A DNA stretch of 64,000 nucleotides, taken from positions 5,402,414 through 5,466,413 of the forward strand of contig NW_023998432.1 of the NCBI RefSeq assembly GCF_014805625.2, in the 5' to 3' direction. The position numbers and the translations under genes were made by a program. The DNA comes from Glossina fuscipes. Taxonomy: Eukaryota; Arthropoda; Insecta; Diptera; Glossinidae. Below are positions 23,331 to 37,440 of the stretch, piece by piece; positions within the stretch are counted from its first letter, which is position 1, and every line of letters begins with the position of its first letter. Below the pieces are notes generated by a model. That model saw only the letters and a list, made by a program, of their open reading frames with translations, ran no database searches and was not told the DNA's origin.

Positions 23331-26189
23331 ATTAATAAAAAAGAATTTAAAAAACAATACACAGGTTGGCTCCGTTTAACGCTATGTAAAGCATGGTTGA
23401 GATGCAACACGATATAAAATATGGGAATATTATAAAGATACAACGCGACTTTAAAAAGTCGAAAATGTGTTTTATTCAAGCCATTTTTGCTTTTGCGCTA
23501 ATAACCATGTTGACCATATCTGAGAAAAAAAAAGAATTGTTTACCCATGATTTTCGACTAAAACAAATTGTGTAGTTGTCACCATAATTTTGTTAATACT
23601 TTTTTAATTTTTACGTGTCATCACGTAGTTTAATTTAAAATTTTCATCATAATATTTTACATCTTAAGACTTAGTTTCTATACAACATGGCAAACGTTGC
23701 ATCTATTTGCATTAGCTATTTTATCCAAGATATCTTATAACATAAAACAGGAAATATTCCCGATGGCATGGTTTCCAGTTTGTTCCTCGTAATGATTTTG
23801 AAGACAGATTAGCTAAGCTGTCTAATTCATTTCCGTTGCACGTTCTCAACCATTTTAACTTTTCTGATTTAACATGGTTCAGTAATTGTCATATTATGCA
23901 AAAAACATCAGCTATTTAACGAACCATAGAACCATTCGACTTTACAAAAAGTTCCTAGTTAATGCATTTACGTTTAGAACACACGCAAATTACTCATCAA
24001 CTCTACATTGACAAAAGTGTTTGCTTTCTAAGCTCCTTCTGCGAGGAAAGAGATATATCCGTTCTTCTTTTATTATATTTAGGTAATTATATTCAAAATT
24101 TAAAATTTTAACTGCTTCATTGTGCCTTCGTCCGTTGTCACATGTCGTTAATTTCAACAAACGACGGTCTTACTTGAAAGTTATTTTACTTGAAATGGTA
24201 TAAAACATATAAATCACGTGCTTATGCATTCATATACAAATGCTCTTTACTTAATAGTATTTAATTTCTAAGAGGCCTAAAAGCCTTGTTGCTGTAGCCT
24301 CCTTTCCCCTCTTTTAGCTTATAAATGTAGTTATATATTATTGTCTCAAAAATTAAAATAATTTAAAAATTGTTCGATTCTTTTTTACGCTTTTGTTTTT
24401 CATTTTCTTTTCAAACACTTGCATGCAATAAGAAAAGTTCTTTATGACTTGTTCAACAGCTAGACGCCAGAATATCGGAGAGTCACAAATCAATGTAATA
24501 TTTGCTTATAACAATCTTATGACTTATGACGTCCCTGGAAAGTTACTCCGAATGCAGTTGTAAATTTTATACAAAGCTAGTATAACATTGGACATATAAT
24601 ATAATATTGACCTGTGGACCCGTCGCTACAACAAAGTGTGACTGCTTGAGTCATTTTAATAAAGCCACTTCTCGGCATCACAAATAGAGCGGCGGCATCA
24701 TTCTTGTGATGGTGTACTTTCGAAAGCTTTCCGGGGTTCGTATTTTTCAACCATTCCCACGGCTTATAAATAATGTGAAGCGGTTTATTCGTCACCATTC
24801 AAAGTCTTTGAATTATTGCTATTAAGCACTTCTTCGCATTTATAGTTTCTTAGCAAAGCCGCGTATTCTTTATATTTAACTTCAGCATCAATGGCATTGA
24901 TTTCCGCGTAAATCGTTTCCTATATAACGGTGTGCGTGGAATATGTTACCAATAGGATTTTTTCAATATTTCGGAGCGGTTTAGTTTTTTAAGATAAGAC
25001 ATTATGCTTATTGAATGTACCTTTCTTGAAATTAGCAAATAGACATGTTCGCGATGCATGGCTAATAAATTTTGGCTAAAACTATTTTAAAAGCGAGAAA
25101 AAAAAAACATTTGAAGTGATAAGAAGTAACAATAACTGTTAATGTTAGAATTAATCGTTAAAGTTGTAGGGTGATTGCGCTCCTTAAAGCAAGCATATGA
25201 GTGGATGAGAAAGAGCTAAGCTAATACATGTTCATCTTCATGGCTTATTGATTATTATCGCGGCGGATATATATGTCCAAGTTTAAGGTGGCTAAAGCTA
25301 CCTCTATTTTCCATTAACTTAACCGATTCGTTTTTTTTAAAAATCAAATAAAAAACTACAAAAATAAAATTCATAAAAAAATTAGCCAAACATTGCTAAA
25401 CCGCACAAATACGGCATCGTTAAGACTAAGTTTTCAGCATCATTTATTCGACTGCATTTCAGTTTAAACATACTTTTTGACGTATTGCCAGCCATCAATT
25501 AAGTAACAATTTTGTATTTTTTAGTTATGGGTCAAATGGGACACTGCTAAGCCATGTACATTAAGGTGATAATTGAGTCGCTTGCTTACTACCACGACTA
25601 CAATACCATTGCTAATAGCGTAGCAGTGTGACATGAAGCTTGAGGCTTAAAGGTGTAAAAATTAATTGCAAGTGATTACTCACGTGACTCAGTAAATAAA
25701 GAAGAATATATTAATGATGAATTAGAAAATAACAAACAGCCGACATGAAATGTAACCGACACTAGGCGGTAGATGTTGATATGTTGTAGCGGCATTCATA
25801 TTGCAAGGATTTCTAAGGTCATTTCATCGGACACGTAGATAATTGATTTTAAAATAAACGTAAAACTTGTTATAAAAGTTCTGAGAGACATTTTTCTGTT
25901 TTGTTTCCTTAACAAAACAATAATTAACATGCATAAATTCTTATGAATGAAATTTGAGACTTTTTATGGTTCGGATATATTTCACAAAAACAAAAAGAGT
26001 TGTGAAAACGAAAATATAAAGTGCAAGACAACAATAAAATAAATATCAATCTTCAAGGAAACTGCCATGCGTAAAAATACCGCGAAATCCTTTACGAGTG
26101 CACATCTACACACAACCAAGAACTATAACTTATGGATGGTTAGTCGTTTCTTTGGATAACAATGATGGCAAAAATTACAACAACGCTAT
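23331..26189. other. non-coding, nothing recognised
   Basis: AT-rich DNA. The minus-strand 73-codon frame at 24577-24798 is in a less AT-rich patch but has no domain that I recognise. Confidence 0.4.
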
Positions 26190-26232
26190 CACCATCATCA
26201 TTATCATCATCATCATCATCATCATCATCAAC
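26190..26232 (+). repeat. (ATC)n microsatellite
   Basis: A run of CAT/ATC triplets, slightly interrupted at its left end, with at least eight uninterrupted units before caacac. It accounts for the polyisoleucine stretch in the open frame at 26098-26307, which is therefore spurious. Confidence 0.95.
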
Positions 26233-29200
26233 ACTAATGTATGCCTTTATCTTATTCTCTTTATAGCACTTGTATCCTCCTTCATTATATTATTTATAAA
26301 TAACTGAATATATACATATGAAAAAATGAACAAAACCATCTCCAATTTGGAGCCAAACAAAGACCCTCCTCTTTGGATCCATATCAGAAAGTATACGTTT
26401 TTCCTTTTTTCTCTATATACGTATATTAAGAAGGTAAATATTTTTATGTGTATTTGCGTGTATTTGTATGCGTATAAAGCGTTAACATGGTAACAATGAT
26501 ATCCTGCTGTGACATTGAAATATTGTTATTATAAATTTTTATGACATTGTCATATGGCACGCTATGCGACACACATCCTCTGCCTCTTGTTCTCCTGCCG
26601 ACCTTTCTGTTGATCGCAAAAATACACAAACAAATAAAGAAAAAAAAGGTTTCTCCCCTAATCCACATTGTTGATCTTATAAAAGATCACTGTATGTATT
26701 ATATGTATGGATAAGTGACAATGACGTTGCGTTTGTTATTTTAAGTTGCTAGTATTGCATTGTGAATTATGCCGCTGATGGTTATAAGCGTGTCTGTAAG
26801 TATCATTTAAAAAAATTAATTTGGGAGAGAATATGTAGGTAAGAGAGAGAAAGTCTAAGTTCAGATATAAAGACCTAAAACTTTACTTTTTGAACATTGT
26901 ATAAATTGTATAAATATTATCATTATCCAATAAACACACCAACTTAAGTGCTCCTTAAATGGTAGCAATAAAAACTACAGTCTATTAAAAACATAAACAT
27001 ATTTTGAGAAGCTGGAGCACGCGAAACCACCAGTATATAATATGTTGTAACAAGCTTTGAGACTTTACTACCAGCAAATACATTCTGCACTTTTACGCAA
27101 GATCATGAATGGATTTATTCGCGTTCCGGCTAAAAGCGAGCGACTTGTCACAGCCTCTGCTGTTCTAAAGAAAAGTGATTCGACTTCATGCGTTATTTCG
27201 TATCATTACCATGCTTCCGTGTAACAAGTAAACTGTACAATAATCAGAAATGACGATTGTACGAAGTCACCTTTAATAGATGTATTATTTTTCAAATTTC
27301 TTTTGTTGTGTTTAAAGCGAACACAATTCGCGTTAAAGCTCCCTAACACCCAAATGATATAAAAAATCTAAATATACAAATATTAATAACCATACTAAAG
27401 CCGAAACTGCTTACATCTTACGATATCACGTTCCCTCTAAATTTATGTGACAATTGAAATCTGCTTAAGAAGAGTTCTTTAAAAATTATCCATCGCCAAA
27501 TTACGATTACGGATATGTTTAGTATACGAGTGATGTCCAAGTCTCTTTCTGTAAAATCAAACGTGATGAAACGAAGCTAATCTAATCGTTATTGCTGAAG
27601 CAGGAAACATCAAGTTGTTCTAGCCAAGCGCGTGCAGTAATTCAATATTAACGGTTTCAAAATTTCAAATTGAAATAAAAAGATAATATTTTACGAATAT
27701 GTGTCATTACGGCCCCCTTAACGGGTTACGTTACATTGTGCATATTTTTTCATCACTTTCCTATCGTCTTAGATTATCCCTTAGTGTTAAACAATGATAT
27801 TTAAAGAATTTTATTGAGGGTCGTATGCTTACATGAGTGCTAAGTGGACTCGCTACTTAAACATGTTATCACATCAAAGTTTGATCGCGTTGTCATCAAA
27901 TGTGTATATTTCGCACTAGCCTCATTTCTCATTCCTTCAATACTCAATCACCTGAATTCAAATCTCAAATCCAGTTTTAAAATATTCGGATTTATTTTCA
28001 ATAATTTGTTATTGCTAGTGGTATGTTAGTTGAACTACTTTCTTTTTTTTTTCTGTTTGTTTTAATTATTCCTCTACACGTATAAGTTAGCCCCCAACAT
28101 GCAGTTCATACCTAAACAATGAAACTTTATAGAAAATGTTTCTTTTATGGTTAAATTAGTGCGTTATTTAGGTTTCATGTTCCTAATAGAGTTTTAAGAT
28201 ATTTTCTCCCATTCTGGCTTAATCGTTATGAATCTAATTACGAATTATTTGACCCCTAAGTTCAAAAACAAAACAAAATATATAACTAAACATCCGATCA
28301 ACTAAGTAACATTAAATCGGTATTCTACAATATATTCCCTTCTTCCTTGCCTTCTCATCCGTATATTATTAATTTGCAAATTTTATTATTGTTAATTTCA
28401 ATGCTATAAGAACTCTCTTTAGCATAGCAGGTCTTTTTTTAGTTGATACTCTTCGAACATATGAACGAACAAACGGCACCGTATTAACTTATTGTTGCTC
28501 CCATAATTCATATTGTAAGAGTTCAAACTCTGCCGGAAGACTTGATCGTCGTCTCCTCAAGGTTTCCTAAATATAATAGACAGATGAGGTGTTGAACAAC
28601 TACCCTACTCCATGCAAACGTTTATATGGACGGATTCCATTAATTGATTGATTTTTGGCAGTCAACTCATTGTACACTTATCGCATTATTCACCATAGTT
28701 AGGATAAATAGGTCGCTTACAATATTTTGTACTCATCACTTATTACTTTTAAACAAAGAAAAAAATTATCTATATCTCGTCTACTTTTACGCAAAAAGAA
28801 GAAGGAAACATCTGTTTTGAAAACCGAGTATACCCTTGACTATCAAAACTGGATATTACCAAACTTACCAGATTTCAGTCGAAAACTAACTATTTTAGTG
28901 AAGATTGCGTTGTATTTTGAAATAGATATTATAGAAATTATATAAGTATGACAAAATCGTTTCAAAATGTTACGCTGACTAGATGGTTTCGATTGAGTCT
29001 TTAATGTGCCTTATCAAATATTCTAAAAGGAATGTCAAGCACATCCTTCCACGATGAATCTAAAAATCTGAATTGCTCAGAGGCGCCTTTGCAAAATGTT
29101 TTCCAATTTAATAGATAAGAAAAGCAAAAATGTGGTGTACACTCCGTATTGTGGATAAACTGATATACGACGTAAAGTAGTGGTTCAGACCTAACGTTCA

Positions 29201-30869
29201 CCTTAAGACGAGTAGAAGTAGTAACCTAAACCTAACCTAACCTCATAACCTAAAATTACTGTACATTACTAATTTAAATCGTTTCAAAAACATATTTTGT
29301 AGATGTTCTCCTCTTATTGACCTTGAACCCATGAGTGGCCGATAAAACACTTCGAGTTCGATTGGCATACGTTGAATAATTGACTTAAAAGCATGTGATT
29401 TAGCATATGCGTAAGGTAAAAAGTAGAAAAGAAAAATAGAATCAAAATGTAAAATGTATGACTTTAAAAAGGGGAACAGCAAGAATATTTTATTTTGTAG
29501 AAAACAAATACGCTTTTTTTTATTTTTAAACATAGTATAAGTAAAAGTTATTCACTTTAAAGCGACTTTTCAATTCTGGCACTTCACAGTGAATTGATGA
29601 TGTTAGATGTTTTTTTCGATCCGAATATCTATCTATTGGAATGTTGTTATTACTTTAGCTAAATTTCGAGCTCGACGTCTAATAAGTCTTGCCCATGGAC
29701 ATCAATTAAAGGAAAGAATTTGAAACTTTTTTCTTCTTCCTGTGATTGCTCATGGGGCTTTCAATCATGTATTAAATTTCGCGTGTAAAATCCTATCATT
29801 ATTATATATGAAGTAAGTTTTCCGTATAAAATTTTTCGTTTTTGAAGAAAACTAGACATTACCAGCGAAACGAATAAGCACGCGTTACTTAATTGCGTAA
29901 GTGACCAAAAATATAAATATTTTATGTTTTCTTTGATGGGTTACAAACACATCTACATAGTTAACATATTTTTAATCTCAGCGGTAATCTACCTATTGAT
30001 ATGGGCGCCCTTCGCTCTTTTACTGAAACAAATTTCGACACAATCGCTTTTATTACAGGGAGGAATATAATATTTCATTTTAAATCCAACGAAACAAATG
30101 AAATTTTTTTGCTTGCATGGTGTTATTTTTCTGTGGAAAATTCAATTTCAAGCTCCAACGAACATGTGCCTATGTTAGAGTACGTTGGGATTTACTAAAA
30201 ATTTTATGAGGATTTCGTTGGCTTTTAAAGGCTCACATGATACATTGTCGTTACAACTGAATGATTTAATGATTTAGCGTTGACTTTAACTTATAAATAA
30301 CATGGATTATACACTAGATTCATATCACCTTAATACTACTTCCATTAACAAATGTAATGCAGAGTCTTCACTTTGTAATAAACATTCATTCATCTGTAAA
30401 TACTGAAACTATCCTGGCTTATAGCATTTGTCTAAATAATCATTTTGAATTCTAATTGAAATGATTTTCATTTTTTCCTGCGAGATTTAGATAAATGATA
30501 ATGATTTCTAATCACTCTTATCAGATTCAAAGACATTTATTTGCTTAAAGAAAACCGATTTTGTTTTAAATAATGCTTTAAAGATGTTAATAACGTATAA
30601 CTTATAGCTTTTGACAATGTAAACAAGCCATTCATATCACAGCAGATGCCTGGATAGTGTCAAAATAAAGCCGTGAAATTTATATACGTAATTAAAATGT
30701 TTTAAAACCTAAAAATTATATTGAATTTTTTTTTCAATTTCGTGCAATTTTTTTCTTGATTAATAGCTTGTGTAAAATTAAGAAACTTGGCCAACAAGCT
30801 GTGAAATAATTATTATTTTAGAATATAAAGCATCTCCCGTTCTAATATGCAATCCTAAAAGAAACGAAT
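26233..30869. other. long non-coding stretch, nothing recognised
   Basis: About 4.6 kb of AT-rich sequence. Small frames at 26444-26668, 27844-28029, 28727-28945, 29001-29201, 29243-29533 and 30001-30198 show no recognisable protein features. The one local feature is the telomere-like word cluster listed separately at 29226-29256. Confidence 0.4.
29226..29256 (+). repeat. short cluster of AACCTA/ACCTA words
   Basis: cctaaacctaacctaacctc and the following ataacctaaa give five CCTAA-like words in about 30 bases. It resembles an interstitial insect telomere motif (TTAGG complement) but is short enough to be chance in AT-rich DNA. Confidence 0.35.
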
Positions 30870-31345
30870 AAGAAAATTATATTCTTCTTCAAATCTTTTG
30901 TACCCATCCCCGTGATCCTAAAAAAAAAAAGAAAATAATTAAATTTTCATACTCTATAATATTAGTGGAAGCAGGTGATTTTTTTTGCATTTTCAGAATA
31001 AAAGTAGAGATTTATATGGTGCTTGCGTTGTCTTTTATGAGGAGCATGCAAAAACACCGAAAGCAAAGGTGTTCACAGTGGTTGTTATATATATGTGTTG
31101 GCATTTTCGACATGTTCTTTGAAAAGTTTAGGTCTCTTTGAAAGACTTTTGCAAATTTGCAAGCGATATCGTCATTTTTGCTAGCAGGAGAATGTGTACC
31201 ACAGATACTAAAAACCTGCAGACAGACAGATGGACAGGTGAACGGGCGGACATGTTTAGGTACATTCTGAGCTTGAAACTGTCCAAGAATTTAAATACTT
31301 TATCAGATTATATTTTAAAAGCTTGGTTCTATGCCTGATAAAGAC
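30870..31345 (+). repeat. dispersed repeat family B, copy at 31 kb
   Basis: It starts with aagaaaattatattcttctt and continues with a ttcatactctataatat stretch, a gtggaagcaggtgattttttt stretch, and a catgttctttgaaaagttta stretch, followed by acttttgcaaatttgcaagc. It then has a gacagacagatggacaggtg stretch, near cggacatgtttaggtacat, and an aagaatttaaatactttatc stretch. The order matches copies at 21985-22265 and 50909-51330. It ends where the LINE fragment begins. Confidence 0.6.
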
Positions 31346-32690
31346 CTGCCTGAAGAGACCCTACGGTTACTCCTCTGCTCATCTATATTTTTATTTCCGT
31401 TTGATAAGACTTTCGACTTTTTAGACTTTGCCCTAAANNNNNNNNNNTTATTTCCGTTTGATAAGACTTTCGACTTTTTAGACTTTGCCCTAAACTCGAA
31501 ACTTTTGCCAGCAGCTCACATTGACAAAACTGCCAAACAATGTTTTCAACTCATTAATATATTGAAATCCATTTGTGGTATTTCTTGGAGCTCTGACCCT
31601 TCTTGCATGATTAAACTGTTTCTTAGTTTAATCGGACTAAAATTATAATGCGCCTTCTCACTCTTATTGGACATTCCAAAGAAGGACCTTCTGAGATTAT
31701 TGCAGAATTCAATGGACATGCATTTGTCTAGCTCTTGGTGGCATGAATCCTACACACACACTAAGCTTGGAGCAGATGGCAAATGCGTCTACAATAAAGA
31801 TTTCGTTTACTCGCCAACTTTTCATCCAATAAAATTCTGTATTTTGAGAATCATCCCGCCTTACCTTTCATTTACAACTGCATATTTCTCAATTCCTCTC
31901 TTTCCTCTTTTAACATTTTTGCTGACAAAACTAATAACTTCAACATTCTAAGAATTGGTGTAAATAACCTATTCAAAATTCCTCTTGGTTCTCGATATTT
32001 TCGACCAGTAATTAAAAAAATCCACAGTTACTCGAACTTGGTCAATAACAAATAAAAAATTGTAAAATTTTGTATTCATCTTTGCTGATGGATGTAAGAC
32101 CGATGATGTAGGCAGCGGCGTTTGGCTTCCAGATATTAATATAGAAGGCAACTTCTCAAATCACCCATATAGCATTATATTTTCGACTGAATATCGGGCA
32201 CTTAACCTAAAAAGAAATTCCTTATAGTGCCACAAAGTAAATCTCTCTTATCCGCTTTACTATAATTTCGTCAGAACTCACCCCTCTGATAGATTTTTTT
32301 TTAACTTTCTCTGAGTGCTCAGTCACATGGCCATTGGCAACAACGCAGCAGATATAATTGCATCTTCCAGAAAATCTGATTTTAATGATCGTGCTATGAT
32401 TCCTGCCGATTTAACGACAATCGACAAAATGCATTCAGTTTTTTCTTGGCAACAGCGATGGGATAATTCACCCCATGGTCGTTTATCCTTTACATATAAA
32501 TAAATAAACCCCATTGGTTTATCAACTGCGGACTCAGACGTGACGTTAGTTGTCTTATTAAGAAGCTCATGTTCATGCCCACGAAATGTGATCATCTTCT
32601 ATTCAAAAGTGAACCACCCTTTATGCACATGTGCAGCCTTACAATCTCCTGATCATATCCTATTCAAAAATAAATAACATTGCATTCACA
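31346..32690 (+). pseudogene. I-like LINE fragment: end of reverse transcriptase, RNase H and C-terminal region
   Basis: The plus strand encodes, in changing frames, NSKLLPAAHIDKTAKQCFQL and SICGISWSSDPSCMIKLF (31495-31640), which is the post-palm region of a LINE reverse transcriptase. An RNase H start, FADGCKTDDVGSGVWLP (about 32080-32135), and EYRALN follow. HMAIGNNAADIIA (from about 32326) is the RNase H histidine block, followed by WQQRWDNSPHGRLSFTYK at 32450-32505. HPLCTCAALQSPDHILFKNK (to about 32680) is the cysteine-containing C-terminus. RNase H after RT is typical of the I/LOA/ingi-type groups. Stops and frame shifts make it a pseudogene. An assembly gap interrupts its left part. 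Confidence 0.8.
31391..31494. other. assembly gap (10 N) with identical 47-base flanks
   Basis: Bases 31438-31447 are N. The 47 bases before the gap (31391-31437) are identical to the 47 bases after it (31448-31494). This is what an unmerged overlap between two contigs looks like, so the real genome probably has one copy and no gap. Collapsing it would leave one continuous reading frame stretch of the LINE fragment. Confidence 0.9.
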
Positions 32691-35459
32691 TTGGGCCTTG
32701 TTTGTTAATTTGTTGAATAACAGAAGAAGAAGAAGCAAATATATAATTTTTTTCCCTATTTTCAAAATGAAATTACTGACGGTTAAATGAACGAAAGTCA
32801 CAATGTTTTATTTACTTATTTATTTTTTTTTTGTTAATTATTTAGTCTTTCACATTGAACAAGCATGGCACCCATGGCTCGGTAAAATTTGTATTACGTA
32901 TCTCTAAAACCATCTATTAATAACGACGTCTTCTATCGTTTCGTTGATCTAATATATACATATTGTTATATTCGTTTCATATTGATTTCATCTTGATTTC
33001 TCGTTTTAGGAGTTATTTTTACCGTTGTATATATAGACTAATTCCTTTCACCTTAAATGAATTGAAGACAATTTACAAAACGCACTGCAATATTGCCCGC
33101 GGAGAACATAAGCAAATGGCGAGATGAATTTTAATAAGGACAGTTCTTCATGAAAGACATAAGTATATGGACCAGGTATATGTTACTACAAGTGTAAAGA
33201 GTAAATTATTGAAAGTAGCTACACAACTTTGTTGATGTGGGGTCTTATTCAACGTTTAGATCCAACCTTAAAAGCTTACTTTATTTCCCTTAAAGGCCTA
33301 TTTGTATTGTAAATAATTTTTCTATCTCGTACTCTATGTTAATTGCATTAAATGTGTTTTTAATTGAAACATCATGTTGCCGCCAGCCACATTTTGTAAC
33401 AGTGATACAGCTTCATTTCGAAATAGATGGGAGAAGATCTGTTTGACATCTGTCATCAAATGTATATACTCTAATTTAAGTACAACAACCGTAACAACAA
33501 CAGCTATAATAGTAGCATCAAACTGACACTTCATATAATTGAATAAACAAGAAAACTTCCCACAACTGTTGTATTTGGAAGATACTTAAACAGTAGCCAT
33601 CAACATCTAATTTATGAATACATTTTTTTATTTTTATTTTAGCTTGTGTTTTTATATTCAAGCGGTTTTGTTGTTTTAATCAATTAGCACAAAAGATACC
33701 AAAAATAGTTGAATATCATCAGCCAACTTGTGCGGCTGTTTACCCTGGAGAGTTATGTTACAGTTTTGTTGCTCTCATGTTTGGTTTTTTGGCTGCAGTT
33801 TTATTCTTTAGTTTCCGAAATTATTTTTAAGAATTTTTCAAATTTTATCCATCACTCTCGTCCCGACAATTTATGATTTTCTTTAGTCGATTTTATAAAA
33901 ATTCTTTTTATTTATAGCTCTGTCAACGCGTTACAGCTGTTTTATAGCTTATGTGTAGTTTTGCTTTCATTTTTAAGTGTATATAGAATAGGTATATGCA
34001 GATGTCGTGCGACTTTCCATTATGAAGTTTTCAAATATATATTTTGCAACTTGTTAATAATATATGAAAAGAATATTTTTATATGAAAATGAACATAATG
34101 GATTTACATCATTAAATTATTTGTTATATTAAAAACTTTACGCTTATTTATAAATATTCCTGTCTCTCTGTCTATAAGCGGTAATGAAGTGTCAAGAATT
34201 TGAACAATTTTGCGGAGATATAATCAGCGCTTCCTTCATTATTTAACATTACTAGAGTTTTAATCATAGATTAAAAATCAAGCCTTATAAAAGAATTTAA
34301 ACACCACCACGACCACCACCCCTACCAAAATCGCTGACTGTTTGCATAGCTAACAAACAATTGAATTTAATATATATCAGCGACAACAATAGAACCCCTT
34401 TAGCATTTCCCCTTCATATTAACGCAAATTACTTTAAAAATCCATTTGTCAGAGGTTTCAGATTAAAATCTGGTTATAGAGTGTCTTCAAAAAAAAAAGG
34501 AAAATATTTGTAATTTGATTCATAAGCCAGAGAGAAGCACTCATTCACTAAAAACACTAACCAAATCATGGTGCGAAACGGCAAAATGCCATACCGTGTT
34601 AATCACAACCAACAATCCCTTCTTCTTTCTGCCTCCTCAAACTGGTTTTAAAAACAAACATTATTATCATTGTGCCAGCGAACCGCGTGTTGCTAGAAAA
34701 TTAAACTTAACGGAAGAGTAAATTTCCAACACAGCTTTCTGCTTTTGTTGTTGTTGATGTTGTCAAAACAAGGGGCAATCTCTAAATGACGCCACTGTTT
34801 GCCTTTGTTTCTTCCGTCTATCCTTGTTGCTGAATATCCCTAATGTTATCCTCTAGTGTATAATTTTTATACATATGTAACTATCTCTAAAGTGTGCCAG
34901 TTTATTTCCCAATTGCACTACTTACACTATAACAGCCGCTACCACCGGCGCCACGAGAGTACAACCACTGCTACCACTACAACCACCACCAGTTGAGTCC
35001 ATTAATCATTTTCTAATTTAATGATTCTTCAACCGACAGTGACAGAGGAAATCTCTCACTTGTTGGCTGGCATTATACGATTTTTGAATGCTTTATATCT
35101 TGTTGTTTGTAAGCGTTTCAAGATTTCTTATTTTTACAATAGACAATTTCTTTTATTTTATTATCAAGTTTACAAAGTTGTAAGTAGAAAGATAACAGCA
35201 GGGCCTTAAAAAGTTTATTTGCATGAGAAAGGTGCAGGAATCCATTGCATAGAGATCGTCTACACATGATTGATTGCTACTGTAAATGTATTTGGGAAGG
35301 CCACATCAATTTTAAAAAAATTCTGTAAAATTGACACAAGATAGTAAGAGGAAATTTCAAAATTTTGTTTTAAATCATTGCGACTTCGTTTCATTTTACG
35401 GGATTTCTCGTCCCAATTTTGCTTGTCTTCGAAATGTTACCATGTTCTTAATGTTACCA
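32691..35459. other. non-coding, with low-complexity triplet patches
   Basis: AT-rich sequence without a supported gene. Short CAC/ACC-rich patches occur at about 34300-34325 and 34935-34995, and CAA-rich ones near 33480-33510. They could be read as threonine- or proline-rich peptides but lack any flanking coding signal. Confidence 0.4.
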
Positions 35460-35610
35460 ATAGGCAAACGAATACAGGTATAAATGTGTCAAAAGACGGG
35501 CATCGTTAGATGTTGGAATTTTCATTATTTATAAACATTTACATTTTACGAATTCCTGATCTATATATTTGTGATATTTGGAGAGCAAACAACGGGTGAA
35601 TAGATACTCG
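35460..35610 (+). repeat. fragment of a dispersed dipteran repeat
   Basis: Diverged match to 12955-13115: gacgggcatcgttagatgtt, a gaattcctgatctatatat stretch and ttggagagcaaac follow in the same order. Non-coding. Confidence 0.45.
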
Positions 35611-37121
<1,511 letters not shown>

Positions 37122-37204
37122 ATATCATAAAATACGATTGTATGGTTTGTATTTAGCATATACAACAATATACCTATATTATAAATATACAAATAAATAA
37201 AGGT

Positions 37205-37440
37205 GATAAGGAAGCAGAGTAGCCGAGCAGGTAATATTCGCGGGATTATAGCTATAGTTAGTGCTCACTTAGCATACGCAGAACACTTACCGATTGGGTA
37301 CACACCCACGAGGATGCCGTCTCCACGGCCTCTACCTATTCGCCTTTCTTCCATTTATTCTGACAACCTTACACTATTAGGGGACATCCACTGAGCGATA
37401 GGCCATATTAAAATAAATATGATTTCTTACAACTAAGTAT
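37205..37440 (+). repeat. tRNA-derived SINE, family 2, copy E
   Basis: The head gcagagtagccgagcaggta is box A-like (TAGCCGAGCAGG fits the consensus). A box B-like gggtacacacccacgag lies near 37296. The tail has cgcctttcttccatttattc, then a ttacactattaggggacatc block and cactgagcgataggccatat. It is 80-90 bases beyond the end of the NUMT. The small frame at 37203-37394 lies within it and is not a gene. Confidence 0.7.

Noticed and set aside
26098..26307. Protein with polyisoleucine tract
   Set aside because: The isoleucine run is the translation of an (ATC)n microsatellite; nothing else supports coding.
34925..35010. Threonine/proline-rich exon
   Set aside because: Only a short CCA/ACC-rich run; no flanking exon, splice pair or similarity supports it.
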